Source: an uncultured Oscillospiraceae bacterium
GTDB lineage: Bacteria; Bacillota; Clostridia; Oscillospirales; Ruminococcaceae
Assembly: GCA_900546885.1 (NCBI GenBank)
Contig: UREN01000037.1
Coordinates: 1-21,481, forward strand
Reading direction: 5' to 3'
Length of the DNA stretch: 21,481 nucleotides
Part shown: positions 13,928 to 21,481 of the stretch, in pieces
Position numbering within the stretch: the stretch's first letter is position 1
How the letters are laid out: each line of letters opens with the position of its first letter
Notes under the pieces: model-generated
What the model was told of the DNA's origin: nothing
Databases searched by the model: none
Seen by the model: the letters and a program-made list of their open reading frames with translations, nothing else
Translations under genes and position numbers: made by a program

Positions 13928-14617
13928 TTATTTTTCTGCGTGCCGCCGCCTGAACCAGGTGAGGATGTGTTCTTCAGACGCCAGGCACAAAAGGGCCACA
14001 AGCCCTGTGACGGCAAACACGGCAACCGACACCTGCCACGAGCCCTCGGCCAGCTGGCTTGCGGCAAAGGTACTGGTGAGCACCGACGGAATGCGGGCCA
14101 GCGTAGAGATGATGAGAAATTGCCAGGCCGGAATGGGAAGGAAAGGCCCCAGATAAGTGAGAAGGTCTTTCGGCGTGCCCGGAATGAAAAACACCAGGAA
14201 CACCGAAAAGCGGATGTGCGCTTCATCCCGAAGAAAACGGTATTTGGTGAAAGCCTTTTCGTCAATGCGTTTGGCGCCGAACAGGCGCACGAAAGCATAT
14301 ACGGTGCAGCTTGCCAGCAGAATGCCCAAAAGGCACAGCAACAGCCCGGCCCAGGTGCCGTAAAGAAGGCCCGCAGCGAATTCAACCGCTTCACCGGGCA
14401 GGAAAGCCACCACCACCTGAAGAAGCTGGATGCCCAGAAAGATGAATACACCCAGCACACCCTTGCCGCGCACAAATTCAATGAAAGCGTCACGGGCCTG
14501 CGGCTGGGTGAGCACAGCCCATATCTCACGCCAGTAAGTAAGGCCGAACCCGGCCAGAATGAGAAGCACCAGCACGCCGGCCAGTTTTCCGGCGTGCTTT
14601 TTCCACCATTGTTTCAT
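13928..14617 (-). CDS. TVP38/TMEM64 family (DedA/VTT domain) membrane protein
   Basis: A 229-aa polytopic membrane protein with an N-terminal helix at about 12-28 and several further helices. The re-entrant-loop signatures of the VTT domain are present: FLPGEAVEFAAG (72-83) and FIPGTPKDLLTYLGPFLPI (144-162). Members of this superfamily are implicated in lipid scrambling or undecaprenyl phosphate recycling; the substrate of this one cannot be read from sequence. Its ATG follows the stop of the carboxypeptidase gene directly (TAAATG), with AAGGAA inside that gene, so translation is coupled. Pairing with a wall carboxypeptidase fits an envelope role, by inference. Confidence 0.9.
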   Translation of the reverse strand: MKQWWKKHAGKLAGVLVLLILAGFGLTYWREIWAVLTQPQARDAFIEFVRGKGVLGVFIFLGIQLLQVVVAFLPGEAVEFAAGLLYGTWAGLLLCLLGILLASCTVYAFVRLFGAKRIDEKAFTKYRFLRDEAHIRFSVFLVFFIPGTPKDLLTYLGPFLPIPAWQFLIISTLARIPSVLTSTFAASQLAEGSWQVSVAVFAVTGLVALLCLASEEHILTWFRRRHAEK

Positions 14618-15478
14618 TTACAATTCCTTATATTCTTCCAGTGTAATGCCGCGCTGCATCATAATTTGCGCAGCCTCTCTGCCTACATAACGATAATGCC
14701 AGGGTTCATACGTCACACCGGTGATCGATTCTTTGCCCTGCGGGTAGCGCAGAATGAACCCGTATTCGGCGCAATGCGCTTTCAGCCAGGCAAACTGCGG
14801 CGTTTGTTCGAAATCTGCCGTCAGGTCGGAATGATTTGAGTACCAGTCTGCACTGACAATATCGGCCGCAAGGCCCAGGTTGTGTTCACTGGTGCCCGGG
14901 CGCGCCACCCATTGGGCGGCATTCTTCTCGGCCTGTTCGCGGGGCAGGCCCTCTTCCACAAACGAGGCCACTTTGCGCTCGAACAGCGCCTTCTGGCGGG
15001 CCACGCTGCGATAGCCGGACACTAAGTATAGCTTGTTTCCGGCTGCTTCGGCGTCTGCCAGCATCTCTTCCAGTGCGGTGGCAGCGCGCGCATCGAACGG
15101 GCGGTTTTCATACCCTTCAATATTCACGGTTTTCACAGAGAAATCTTCCGGCAGAGGGTTTGCCGCATTCACCAAGCGCGTGGCCCATTCGTCCGCGGCC
15201 GCGGCTGTTGCCGCGGCACTGGATGAACCGGCCATAGAGGAAGAACCTTCCAGCGTTTCTTTGCCTTTGCTGATGGCGCTGGAAACGCCGCTTTCCACCT
15301 TTGACATACCGCTTTCGATACTGCCGGAAGAAGAGCTGCCGGACATGCTGGAAGAACCGCTTTGCGTGCCGGACGAGGAAGAGTGCTTTGAAGACGAGCT
15401 GCTAGAGCTGCAGCCCGCAAGAAGGGCCGCGGCAAGCGCCAGGCAGCTTACAAGGGACACTGTTTTTTTCAGCAACAT
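14618..15478 (-). CDS. VanY-type D-Ala-D-Ala carboxypeptidase lipoprotein
   Basis: A 286-aa exported lipoprotein. The signal peptide ends in the lipobox LLAGC, giving acylation at Cys23. A Ser-rich low-complexity linker (24-90, with seven consecutive Ser after the Cys) leads to a peptidase M15B catalytic domain (about 105-275). SGYRS (154-158), the SEHNLGLAADI zinc motif (His199, Asp206) and EPWHYRYVG (Glu258, His261) are all intact. The enzyme removes terminal residues from peptidoglycan stem peptides outside the membrane. VanY and LdcB cannot be separated on sequence alone, so D,D- versus L,D-specificity is open. It sits between rsmE and the TVP38-like gene. This is not evidence of vancomycin resistance, since no other van genes are present. 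Confidence 0.92.
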   Translation of the reverse strand: MLLKKTVSLVSCLALAAALLAGCSSSSSSSKHSSSSGTQSGSSSMSGSSSSGSIESGMSKVESGVSSAISKGKETLEGSSSMAGSSSAAATAAAADEWATRLVNAANPLPEDFSVKTVNIEGYENRPFDARAATALEEMLADAEAAGNKLYLVSGYRSVARQKALFERKVASFVEEGLPREQAEKNAAQWVARPGTSEHNLGLAADIVSADWYSNHSDLTADFEQTPQFAWLKAHCAEYGFILRYPQGKESITGVTYEPWHYRYVGREAAQIMMQRGITLEEYKEL

Positions 15479-15522
15479 ACAAACTCCTTTTCGCCCCGGC
15501 GGGGCAAAAAGCAGCCGCGGGG

Positions 15523-16242
15523 CTATTGTAAATTGCCGGTCAGTGCCATTGTGACAGCCAGTGCAGCAAGGGGCGCCGTCTCACAGCGAAGAATGCGCGG
15601 CCCAAGGCCCACCGGCACAAGGCCGGCGGCCACGGCGGCCTGTGCCTCCTCGGGGGAAAAGCCGCCCTCGCTGCCGGTGACGATGGCAATGGTGTTTCCA
15701 CCAGCCAACCGGCTATGTAAGGGCGCGCCGCCTTTTTCGTAACAGAACAAAGCGGTATCTGCCGCTGCGGCCTCGGCCAGCATCTGCTGATATGTGAGGG
15801 GCAGCCCCACTTCCGGAATCACGCCCCGCCCGGCCTGCTTGGCGGCCTCGAAGGCAATGCGGGCATACCGCGCGTGCTTTTTTTCTTCATTTTTTGGTGC
15901 GGCCACGCAAAAGCGGCTGAAAAACGGCACAATGCGCGCAGCGCCCAGCTCGGTGGCCTTTTGAATGATGTGTTCCAGCTTATCCTGCTTGGGATAACCC
16001 ACATATAGGATGACACGCACCGAAGGCTCTGATACACATGCTTCGCTGGAAAGGATATCCAGCCCGGCGCGCGTGGGGGAAACTGCGGCAAGGCGGCAGG
16101 CATAATCGGTGCCGCGGCCATCGCACACCGTAACGGCCTGCCCTGCCTGCGCGCGCATCACCACGCACAAATGGCGGGAATCCGCCTCGCTCAGCCATGC
16201 CCTGCCCTGCGTGATCTCTGTGGAAAAATACCGGTGCGGCAT
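15523..16242 (-). CDS. rsmE: 16S rRNA (uracil1498-N3)-methyltransferase
   Basis: A 239-aa SPOUT-fold methyltransferase that uses SAM to methylate U1498 of 16S rRNA. The N-terminal PUA-like part starts MPHRYFS. YVGYPKQDKLEHIIQKATELGA (80-101), TGSEGGFSPEE (189-199) and LGPRILRCETAPLAAL (213-228) form the knotted SAM site. The last block has Cys220 where Thr is usual (RILRTETA), a conservative change. The ATG at 16242 has GGAGGG 6 nt upstream; upstream in-frame starts extend into prmA. It follows prmA by 28 bp, the standard Firmicutes order. Confidence 0.94.
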   Translation of the reverse strand: MPHRYFSTEITQGRAWLSEADSRHLCVVMRAQAGQAVTVCDGRGTDYACRLAAVSPTRAGLDILSSEACVSEPSVRVILYVGYPKQDKLEHIIQKATELGAARIVPFFSRFCVAAPKNEEKKHARYARIAFEAAKQAGRGVIPEVGLPLTYQQMLAEAAAADTALFCYEKGGAPLHSRLAGGNTIAIVTGSEGGFSPEEAQAAVAAGLVPVGLGPRILRCETAPLAALAVTMALTGNLQ

Positions 16243-16270
16243 GCAGCGCCCTCCTTTTCTGCCGCCCGCT

Positions 16271-17191
16271 TCAGGCGGCGTGATGGGTGCACACAAGGCA
16301 CACCCAGCCGTTTTTTTCTTTGATTTGCTGCACGGCCAGCCCGGCCGCCTGCACGGCCTCCACCACTTCGTCTTTGCGGGTGTCGATGATGCCGCTGGCC
16401 ATGAAGATGCCATCCGGCTTCAAAAGGGCGGGCACACCGGGCACCAGCGCCTTGATGGCGTTGGCCACGATGTTGGCACAGATGATGTCGTACTGGCCGC
16501 TGGCCTGGTTGGACAAATCGCCCACCAGCACCTTGAAATTCTGTTGCACGCCGTTGCGCTGGGCGTTTTCGCCCGCGGTGCGCACGCACATGGGGTCAAT
16601 GTCCACGCCTTCGGCCCCGGCCGCGCCCAGTTTCAGCGCTGCAATGGCAAGAATGCCGCTGCCGGTGCCGATGTCCAGCACGCGCTCACCGCCGCGCACA
16701 TGTTCGTCCAGCGTCTCCAGGCACAGGGCGGTTGTCTCATGGGTGCCGGTGCCAAACGCCATGCCGGGGTCCAGCGTGATGACGGCGCGGGATGTTGTGC
16801 AGGTTTCCCAGCTTGGCACAATGGCAAGGCGGCGGCCAATCTCCATGGCGTGGTAATATTGCTTCCAGCCGTTTTCCCAGTCCTCCTGCTTCACGCCCTC
16901 GCAGCTCAGCGTATAGGGCACCTCGGCGCGTGTCAGCCTGTCCTGCATCAATTCGGCAATTTCGGCAAAGTTTTCGTCCGGCGCAATGTAAAGATGCACC
17001 GTCACCTCGTCGCGCGGCTTATCGCGAAGCGATTGCTCAATCAGGTCTACATGCGCAATGGCCTGCACCTGCTCTTCCAGGTCGCGGTAATCTTCAATAT
17101 AAATGCCGCCGCCGGAAATGCCGGTGGCGATGGCTTCGGCCGTGTCGGCATAGCGCGCAGGCACAACCGTTTTGATATCTGTCCATTCCAT
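16271..17191 (-). CDS. prmA: Ribosomal protein L11 methyltransferase
   Basis: A 306-aa class I SAM methyltransferase that trimethylates ribosomal protein L11. The N-terminal substrate-recruiting domain (about 1-115) precedes DPGMAFGTGTHETT (141-154), motif I VLDIGTGSGILAI (171-183), VDIDPMCV, and ICANIVANAIKAL, which is the PrmA variant of motif IV. The start MEWTDIKTVV at 17191 fits family N-termini; the nearest purine-rich site, AAGGGAG, is about 12 nt upstream, a little far. The longer in-frame extension is rejected because it crosses the promoter. prmA is first in the leftward cluster. Confidence 0.94.
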   Translation of the reverse strand: MEWTDIKTVVPARYADTAEAIATGISGGGIYIEDYRDLEEQVQAIAHVDLIEQSLRDKPRDEVTVHLYIAPDENFAEIAELMQDRLTRAEVPYTLSCEGVKQEDWENGWKQYYHAMEIGRRLAIVPSWETCTTSRAVITLDPGMAFGTGTHETTALCLETLDEHVRGGERVLDIGTGSGILAIAALKLGAAGAEGVDIDPMCVRTAGENAQRNGVQQNFKVLVGDLSNQASGQYDIICANIVANAIKALVPGVPALLKPDGIFMASGIIDTRKDEVVEAVQAAGLAVQQIKEKNGWVCLVCTHHAA

Positions 17192-17276
17192 AGTGTGAGA
17201 AAGCTCCCTTCTCTTCCGTTCGCCGGGCGCAGGGGCATGTGCGGCGTGCCGCGGCGGCCCGCCCCGGTTCGGCTTT

Positions 17277-17305
17277 ATTATACACGCTTTGCACGCCGCG
17301 GAAAA
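17277..17305 (-). promoter_or_regulatory. prmA promoter
   Basis: Read leftward, TATAAT (17282-17277) lies about 85 bp upstream of prmA, with a weak -35 (TTTTCC) 17 bp before it. It is the only consensus -10 in the 406-bp gap 17192-17597 on this strand. The rest of that gap holds the adhE promoter, a palindrome and GC-rich filler. Confidence 0.55.
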
Positions 17306-17431
17306 GGGCGCGCGCAAATTTCGGCTTTTCCGTTTGCCTGGCGCGCCGTGTTGCCGGGCCTTTGCGCGGCAGGCGGTGCACAAAGGGTGGGAAGGCGCTG
17401 CGAACTGTGCAAGAGAATATGTTTGTTAAAA

Positions 17432-17450
17432 TTTTGTCAATTTGACAAAA
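17432..17450. promoter_or_regulatory. 19-bp perfect palindrome upstream of adhE
   Basis: TTTTGTCAA-T-TTGACAAAA is a perfect inverted repeat with a single central base, located 41 bp upstream of the adhE -35 box. It has the size of a dimeric regulator site. It does not fit the Rex consensus, which needs a 4-bp centre. Confidence 0.5.
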
Positions 17451-17490
17451 ACCATGCAAGGAATCGAAAAATATTCAGCAGAACGGCTTA

Positions 17491-17519
17491 TTGATAGATT
17501 TTTCACAATACGGTACAAT
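17491..17519 (+). promoter_or_regulatory. adhE promoter
   Basis: TTGATA (17491-17496), exactly 17 bp, then TACAAT (17514-17519). Transcription would start near 17526, giving a leader of about 70 nt. A GAATC-6-GATTC inverted repeat (17521-17536) covers the predicted start site. Confidence 0.7.
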
Positions 17520-17597
17520 AGAATCAGCGAAGATTCGCAAAGTGACATGGAACATGCAAGACGTCAATTACAATATTTGATTTTGGAGGAAGACGCT

Positions 17598-20225
17598 ATG
17601 GCAGAAAAGAAAGCAGCGCCCGTCACCACGGTGAAATCGGAAGTGGACACCATGATTGATGCGCTGGTGGAAAAGGCGCAGGTGGCCCTGCAGGAGTTTT
17701 TGAAGCTGGACCAGGAGCAGGTGGACCATATTGTGCATGAAATGGCCCTGGCGGGCCTGGATAAGCACCAGGAACTGGCGCGCATGGCCGTGGAGGAAAC
17801 GGGCCGCGGCGTATATGAAGACAAAGTAATCAAGAATATGTTTGCCACGGAATATATCTGGCACGACATCAAGAACGAAAAAACCGTGGGCATTCTGGAC
17901 GAAAATGAGATGGAAGGCTATGTGGAAGTTGCAGAGCCCGTGGGTGTAATTTGCGGCGTGACGCCCACCACGAACCCCACCTCCACCACGCTGTTCAAAT
18001 GCCTGATTGCGATGAAAACGCGCAACCCCATCATTTTCGGCTTCCACCCCTCTGCGCAGAAATGCTCTGCCGAGGCGGCCCGCATTGTATACGAGGCGGC
18101 TGTAAAGGCCGGCGCGCCAAAAAACTGCATCCAGTGGATTGACAAGCCCTCCATTGAGGCCACCGGCGCCCTGATGAACCACCCGGGCGTGGCCACCATT
18201 TTGGCCACGGGCGGCCCGGGCATGGTGCAGGCGGCTTATTCCTGCGGCAAGCCCGCGCTGGGCGTAGGCCCGGGCAACGTGCCCTGCTATATTGAGAAAA
18301 CGGCCGATTTGCACCGCGCCTGCACAGACCTGATGATGTCGAAAACATTCGACAACGGCATGATTTGTGCGTCGGAGCAGGCCGTGATTGTGGACGAAGC
18401 CATCGCAAAAGATTTCGAGGACTATATGAAGGCCAACAACTGCTACTTCCTCAACAAGGAAGAGACCGAGCAGCTTGCGAAATATATGTTCCCGGACCCG
18501 AACAAGGGCGTGTATGCACCGCTGGTGGGCAAAAGCGCAAACTGGATTGCCGAGCAGGCCGGGCTGAAGGTGCCCGCCAAGACGAAGATTCTGATTGCGC
18601 CGCTGGATAAGCCGGATAACAACCACCCCCTGGCCAAAGAAAAGCTCAGCCCCGTGCTGGCCTATTTCAAAGTGAAAAACACGCAGCAGGGCTTTGACTA
18701 TGCCAATAAGATGCTGGAACTGGGCGGCCTGGGCCACTCGGCCGTCATCCATACGGGCGATATGAAAATTGCGGACGAATACGGCATTGCCATGCGCGTG
18801 GGCCGCATCATCGTCAACAGCCCGTCCTCTCAGGGCGCCATCGGCGATATTTACAACACCAACACTCCGTCCCTCACGCTGGGCTGCGGCTCTTACGGCA
18901 AGAACTCGGTGAGCCAGAACGTCACCACCGTCAACCTCATCAACAAAAAGCGCATCGCGAAACGGAGAGTCAATATGCAGTGGTTCAAAGTGCCGCCCAA
19001 GATTTATTTTGAGGAAGATTCCATCCAGTATCTGGAGAAGATGGAAGACATCTCCCGCGCATTTATCGTCACAGACCCCGTGATGGTAAAGCTGGGCAAT
19101 GTGGACAAGGTGCTGTACTATCTGCGCAAACGCGAGCAGTACTGCCATGCGGAAATTTATTCCGATGTGGAAAGCGACCCCAGTGTGGAGTGCATCATGC
19201 GCGGCGTGGAGGCCATGCGCGCCTTCCAGCCGGACGTGATTATTGCCATTGGCGGCGGCAGCGCCATTGACGCGGCCAAGGGCATGTGGCTGTTCTACGA
19301 GCACCCCGACACCAGCTTTGACGGCCTGCGCCAGCGCTTTTTGGATATCCGCAAACGCGCGTTCAAGTTCCCGAAGCTGGGCACGAAAACAAAGCTGGTG
19401 GCCATTCCCACCACCTCCGGCACGGGCAGCGAGGTGACGAGCTTCTCTGTTATCACCGATAAGAAAAACGGCAACATCAAATACCCCCTGGCAGACTACA
19501 GCCTGACGCCGGACGTTGCCATCATCGACCCGCAGTTCACCTGGAGCATGCCCAAGAGCATTGTGGCCGACACGGGCCTGGACGTGCTGACGCACGCCAT
19601 TGAGGCGTATGTGTCCACCATGGCCAACGACTACACCGACGGCCTGGCCCTGCATGCCATTGAGATGGTGTTCACCTATCTGGAAAAATCGTACAACGGC
19701 GACCGCCTTGCCCGCGAAAAGATGCACAACGCCTCGTGCATTGCCGGCATGGCCTTCACCAACGCCTTCCTGGGGCTGAATCACTCGATGGCGCACAAAC
19801 TGGGCGGCGAATATCACATCCCGCACGGCCGTGCCAACGCCATTCTGCTGCCGTATGTGATTAAATACAACGCCACAAAGCCCACGAAGTTTGCCTCCTT
19901 CCCGAAATATAAGGAGTATGTGGCCGACGAGCGCTATGCCAAAATTGCCCGCCGTGTGGGCCTGTGCAGCGCAAAGGCGCCCACGCAGGAGGCTGTGGAC
20001 AGCCTGATCAGCGCCATTGAGGACCTGATGCGCGCCACCGAGCGCCCGCTGTCCATCTCTGCCTGCGGAATCAGCGAGGCCGAGTTCATGAGCAAGGTGG
20101 AAGAGCTGAGCTATAAGGCGTTTGAAGACCAGTGCACCACGGCAAACCCCGTGTACCCGCTGGTGAGCGAAATTGAAGAACTGTACAAGGCCGCTTTCTA
20201 TGGCAAGGAAGCCAAAAAAGCGTAA
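17598..20225 (+). CDS. adhE: Bifunctional acetaldehyde-CoA/alcohol dehydrogenase
   Basis: AdhE (875 aa, normal length) reduces acetyl-CoA to acetaldehyde and then ethanol with two NADH, recycling NAD+ in fermentation; the family assembles into spirosomes. The N-terminal aldehyde dehydrogenase half contains GVTPTTNPTSTTLFK, GPGMV, GVGPGNVP and the nucleophile Cys257 in FDNGMICASEQ. The C-terminal iron-dependent alcohol dehydrogenase half starts near residue 460. It has GGGSAIDAAKGM (NAD site near 551), TTSGTGSEVT, DTGLDVLTHAIEAY and NHSMAHKLGGEYHIPHG, which supply the Asp and His metal ligands. The ATG at 17598 has GGAGGA 7 nt upstream. An in-frame extension upstream would cross the promoter. 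A strong terminator follows, so it is monocistronic. Confidence 0.97.
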   Translation: MAEKKAAPVTTVKSEVDTMIDALVEKAQVALQEFLKLDQEQVDHIVHEMALAGLDKHQELARMAVEETGRGVYEDKVIKNMFATEYIWHDIKNEKTVGILDENEMEGYVEVAEPVGVICGVTPTTNPTSTTLFKCLIAMKTRNPIIFGFHPSAQKCSAEAARIVYEAAVKAGAPKNCIQWIDKPSIEATGALMNHPGVATILATGGPGMVQAAYSCGKPALGVGPGNVPCYIEKTADLHRACTDLMMSKTFDNGMICASEQAVIVDEAIAKDFEDYMKANNCYFLNKEETEQLAKYMFPDPNKGVYAPLVGKSANWIAEQAGLKVPAKTKILIAPLDKPDNNHPLAKEKLSPVLAYFKVKNTQQGFDYANKMLELGGLGHSAVIHTGDMKIADEYGIAMRVGRIIVNSPSSQGAIGDIYNTNTPSLTLGCGSYGKNSVSQNVTTVNLINKKRIAKRRVNMQWFKVPPKIYFEEDSIQYLEKMEDISRAFIVTDPVMVKLGNVDKVLYYLRKREQYCHAEIYSDVESDPSVECIMRGVEAMRAFQPDVIIAIGGGSAIDAAKGMWLFYEHPDTSFDGLRQRFLDIRKRAFKFPKLGTKTKLVAIPTTSGTGSEVTSFSVITDKKNGNIKYPLADYSLTPDVAIIDPQFTWSMPKSIVADTGLDVLTHAIEAYVSTMANDYTDGLALHAIEMVFTYLEKSYNGDRLAREKMHNASCIAGMAFTNAFLGLNHSMAHKLGGEYHIPHGRANAILLPYVIKYNATKPTKFASFPKYKEYVADERYAKIARRVGLCSAKAPTQEAVDSLISAIEDLMRATERPLSISACGISEAEFMSKVEELSYKAFEDQCTTANPVYPLVSEIEELYKAAFYGKEAKKA

Positions 20226-20236
20226 CGGTGCTTTCA

Positions 20237-20276
20237 AAAAATTTCGGGCCCTGCTAAATGCAGGGCCCGAATTTTT
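20237..20276 (+). terminator. adhE terminator
   Basis: A 12-bp GC-rich stem, TTCGGGCCCTGC (20243-20254) and GCAGGGCCCGAA (20260-20271), with a 5-nt loop, flanked by an A-run on the left and T5 on the right. It begins 12 bp after the adhE stop codon. Confidence 0.92.
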
Positions 20277-20330
20277 GCACTGGGCCAGGCGGCGCAGTAT
20301 GCGCAGCAAAACTGCATGCGGGCGGCGGCC

Positions 20331-20353
20331 GCTTTGGGCGGGGTGCCCAAAGC
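20331..20353. repeat. Small perfect hairpin upstream of the DUF2804 gene
   Basis: GCTTTGGGC and its exact complement GCCCAAAGC flank a 5-nt loop. It lies between the adhE terminator and the next promoter. No adequate T-run follows, so it is not a clear terminator; it could be an operator or chance. Confidence 0.35.
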
Positions 20354-20391
20354 CCGTTCGCCTTTTATGGTGCCTTTTTTTCGGGCGGATA

Positions 20392-20400
20392 TGGTAAAAT
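20392..20400 (+). promoter_or_regulatory. Promoter (extended -10) of the DUF2804 gene
   Basis: TGGTAAAAT is a near-consensus -10 with extended TGn, 43 bp upstream of the GTG start. No good -35 is seen. Confidence 0.5.
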
Positions 20401-20443
20401 AGGGCAGGAAATATCACATCCGTGTGTAAGGGGGCGCGTTTTT

Positions 20444-21445
20444 GTGCATCAGCAGGAGCTCAAAACGCCCGGCCGTGTGCTGGACGGCCGCGGCATCATT
20501 CATCCGGGGTGGGCCGCCCGGCCTGTGCAGGTATACCGCAGGGCCGATATCAAGGCCTCGCCGCTGCGCATAAAAGAATGGGATTTTTACCAGGTGTCCG
20601 ACCGGGAAAAATGCCTGCAGTTCACCTTCGGCCATGCCTCTTATGCCGGGCAGGCCGGCATCATGCTGTTCGATTTTCAAAACGGAAAGATGATTGCCGA
20701 CATCAACAAAATCATCCCCTTCCCCTTTGGGCGGCTGCACTTGCCGGAGAGTGCAGAAACCGACAGCGACATCGCCTATGACAAGCAGGGTGTGCACCTG
20801 CGCTTCAAAACAGAGGGCAGCACGCGCTTTCTCTCTTTTTCAGCGCCCGATTTTGAAGCCAACATCACGCTGGAACGCACCATGCCATTTTCTGCCGTCG
20901 TTCAGACGCCATTTCGGGAATCGCCCCGCATGTTCTACTATAACCAGAAAATAAACTGCATGACGGCGCGCGGCCGGGCGGTCTACAAAGGGCAGGCATA
21001 CACATTCGGCGAGGATGCATTTGGCCTGCTGGATTGGGGCCGCGGTGTGTGGCCCTATCACAATGAGTGGTACTGGGCCAATGGCACCGCCCCGGTGGCA
21101 GGGCAGCTGTTCGGCTTCAATTTGGGCTGCGGCTTTGGCGACACCTCAAAAGCCACCGAGAACATGCTGTTCTACGGCGGAAAAGTGACAAAGCTGGGGC
21201 GGGTGCACTTTGATTTGGGCACCGCTTATATGAAGCCGTGGCATTTGTACGATGACGAGGGCAGGCTGGATTTGACGCTGACCCCCAGCTTCGACCGCAC
21301 CACCAGAATTCGGGCCGTGGTGGTGAACAACTGCTGCCACCAGATGTTTGGCCTGTTTGAGGGCACGGCTGTTTTGGCGGACGGCACAAAACTGCTGGTT
21401 GAAGAACTGCCCGCCTTTGCCGAACATGCAGTGAACAACTGGTAA
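20444..21445 (+). CDS. DUF2804 domain-containing protein
   Basis: A 333-aa protein of the DUF2804 (Pfam PF10974) family, found widely in bacteria and some eukaryotes, with no established function. Family marks include the N-terminal ELKTPGRVLDGRGIIHPGWAARP block, KEWDFYQV, FDFQNGK, and the strongly conserved GLLDWGRGVWPYHNEWYWAN region near residues 192-212. The predicted fold is beta-rich and lipocalin-like, with no signal peptide or membrane segment. The start is GTG at 20444 with AAGGGGG 9 nt upstream; no ATG lies nearby in frame. It stands alone after the adhE terminator. The last 36 bp of the window after its stop show no terminator. Confidence 0.88.
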   Translation: MHQQELKTPGRVLDGRGIIHPGWAARPVQVYRRADIKASPLRIKEWDFYQVSDREKCLQFTFGHASYAGQAGIMLFDFQNGKMIADINKIIPFPFGRLHLPESAETDSDIAYDKQGVHLRFKTEGSTRFLSFSAPDFEANITLERTMPFSAVVQTPFRESPRMFYYNQKINCMTARGRAVYKGQAYTFGEDAFGLLDWGRGVWPYHNEWYWANGTAPVAGQLFGFNLGCGFGDTSKATENMLFYGGKVTKLGRVHFDLGTAYMKPWHLYDDEGRLDLTLTPSFDRTTRIRAVVVNNCCHQMFGLFEGTAVLADGTKLLVEELPAFAEHAVNNW

Positions 21446-21481
21446 AGGCGGCTTTGGGTGCACAAACAACAAATGAAAAAG

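Noticed and set aside
14618..15478. Vancomycin resistance locus
   Set aside because: Only a VanY-type carboxypeptidase is present. No vanH, vanA-type ligase, vanX or vanRS is nearby, and such carboxypeptidases are ordinary wall-turnover enzymes.
15033..15554. 173-codon rightward frame rich in Glu, Leu and Ser
   Set aside because: Antisense of the Ser-rich linker and signal peptide of the carboxypeptidase. It has no ribosome binding site or family resemblance.
17422..17450. Rex operator upstream of adhE
   Set aside because: The Rex consensus needs TTGTnAA-N4-TTnACAA. The palindrome here has a 1-bp centre, and the adjacent TTGTTAA has no correctly spaced partner.
17568..20417. 949-codon leftward open frame across adhE
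   Set aside because: Antisense shadow of adhE, with no ribosome binding site and low-complexity His/Arg/Gly composition.
21473..21481. Start of a further gene (ATGAAAAAG) at the right edge
   Set aside because: Only three codons are visible and no ribosome binding site is placed at a suitable distance, so it cannot be supported.

Overview
The window is high-GC DNA from a bacterial chromosome. The gene set points to a member of the Clostridia, most likely an anaerobic gut Oscillospiraceae/Ruminococcaceae (relatives of Faecalibacterium, Gemmiger or Subdoligranulum). The grounds are a clostridial rnfCDGEAB operon, a fused AdhE, a DegV protein, a NusG-domain-II protein, a DUF2804 protein, a tRNA gene with encoded CCA, strong Gram-positive ribosome binding sites and sigma-A-like promoters. 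The assignment rests on family knowledge and gene order; no database search was possible.

Layout. Positions 1-6.8 kb read leftward: an rnf operon (rnfC-D-G-E-A-B, overlapping or tightly spaced) encodes the membrane ferredoxin:NAD+ oxidoreductase and runs on into an M55 D-aminopeptidase gene, ending at a palindromic terminator. purC follows with its own extended -10 promoter. From 6.8 to 8.4 kb come a divergent unknown 190-aa protein, a 45-aa membrane microprotein, a structured convergent intergenic region, and a leftward NusG-II protein with a TTG start. A rightward M20 dipeptidase (pepV-like, GTG start) occupies 8.4-9.85 kb. An accessory patch lies at 9.9-10.9 kb: an IS3-like element with an intact orfA behind a start-masking hairpin, a truncated orfB, about 330 bp of unidentified AT-rich DNA, and a leftward tRNA-Ser(CGA) with promoter and terminator.

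At 11.2-12.8 kb is a rightward homologue of PTS Enzyme I. It keeps the phospho-acceptor His and the Cys position but has lost several PEP/Mg-binding residues; I consider it the most unusual gene here. It has a palindrome over its promoter and direct repeats in its leader. A perfect bidirectional terminator then separates it from a leftward five-gene cluster (13.0-17.2 kb): prmA, rsmE, a VanY-type lipoprotein carboxypeptidase, a TVP38/TMEM64 (DedA-like) membrane protein and degV. From 17.6 kb rightward are adhE, with a promoter and an upstream 19-bp palindrome, then a terminator and a DUF2804 protein at the right edge.

Functionally, Rnf and AdhE are both redox-balancing parts of fermentative metabolism: Rnf couples reduced ferredoxin to NAD+ reduction and an ion gradient, and AdhE consumes NADH by reducing acetyl-CoA to ethanol. 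A candidate CcpA (cre) site upstream of rnf and the palindrome upstream of adhE suggest metabolic control. No CRISPR array, prophage or complete defence system was seen.
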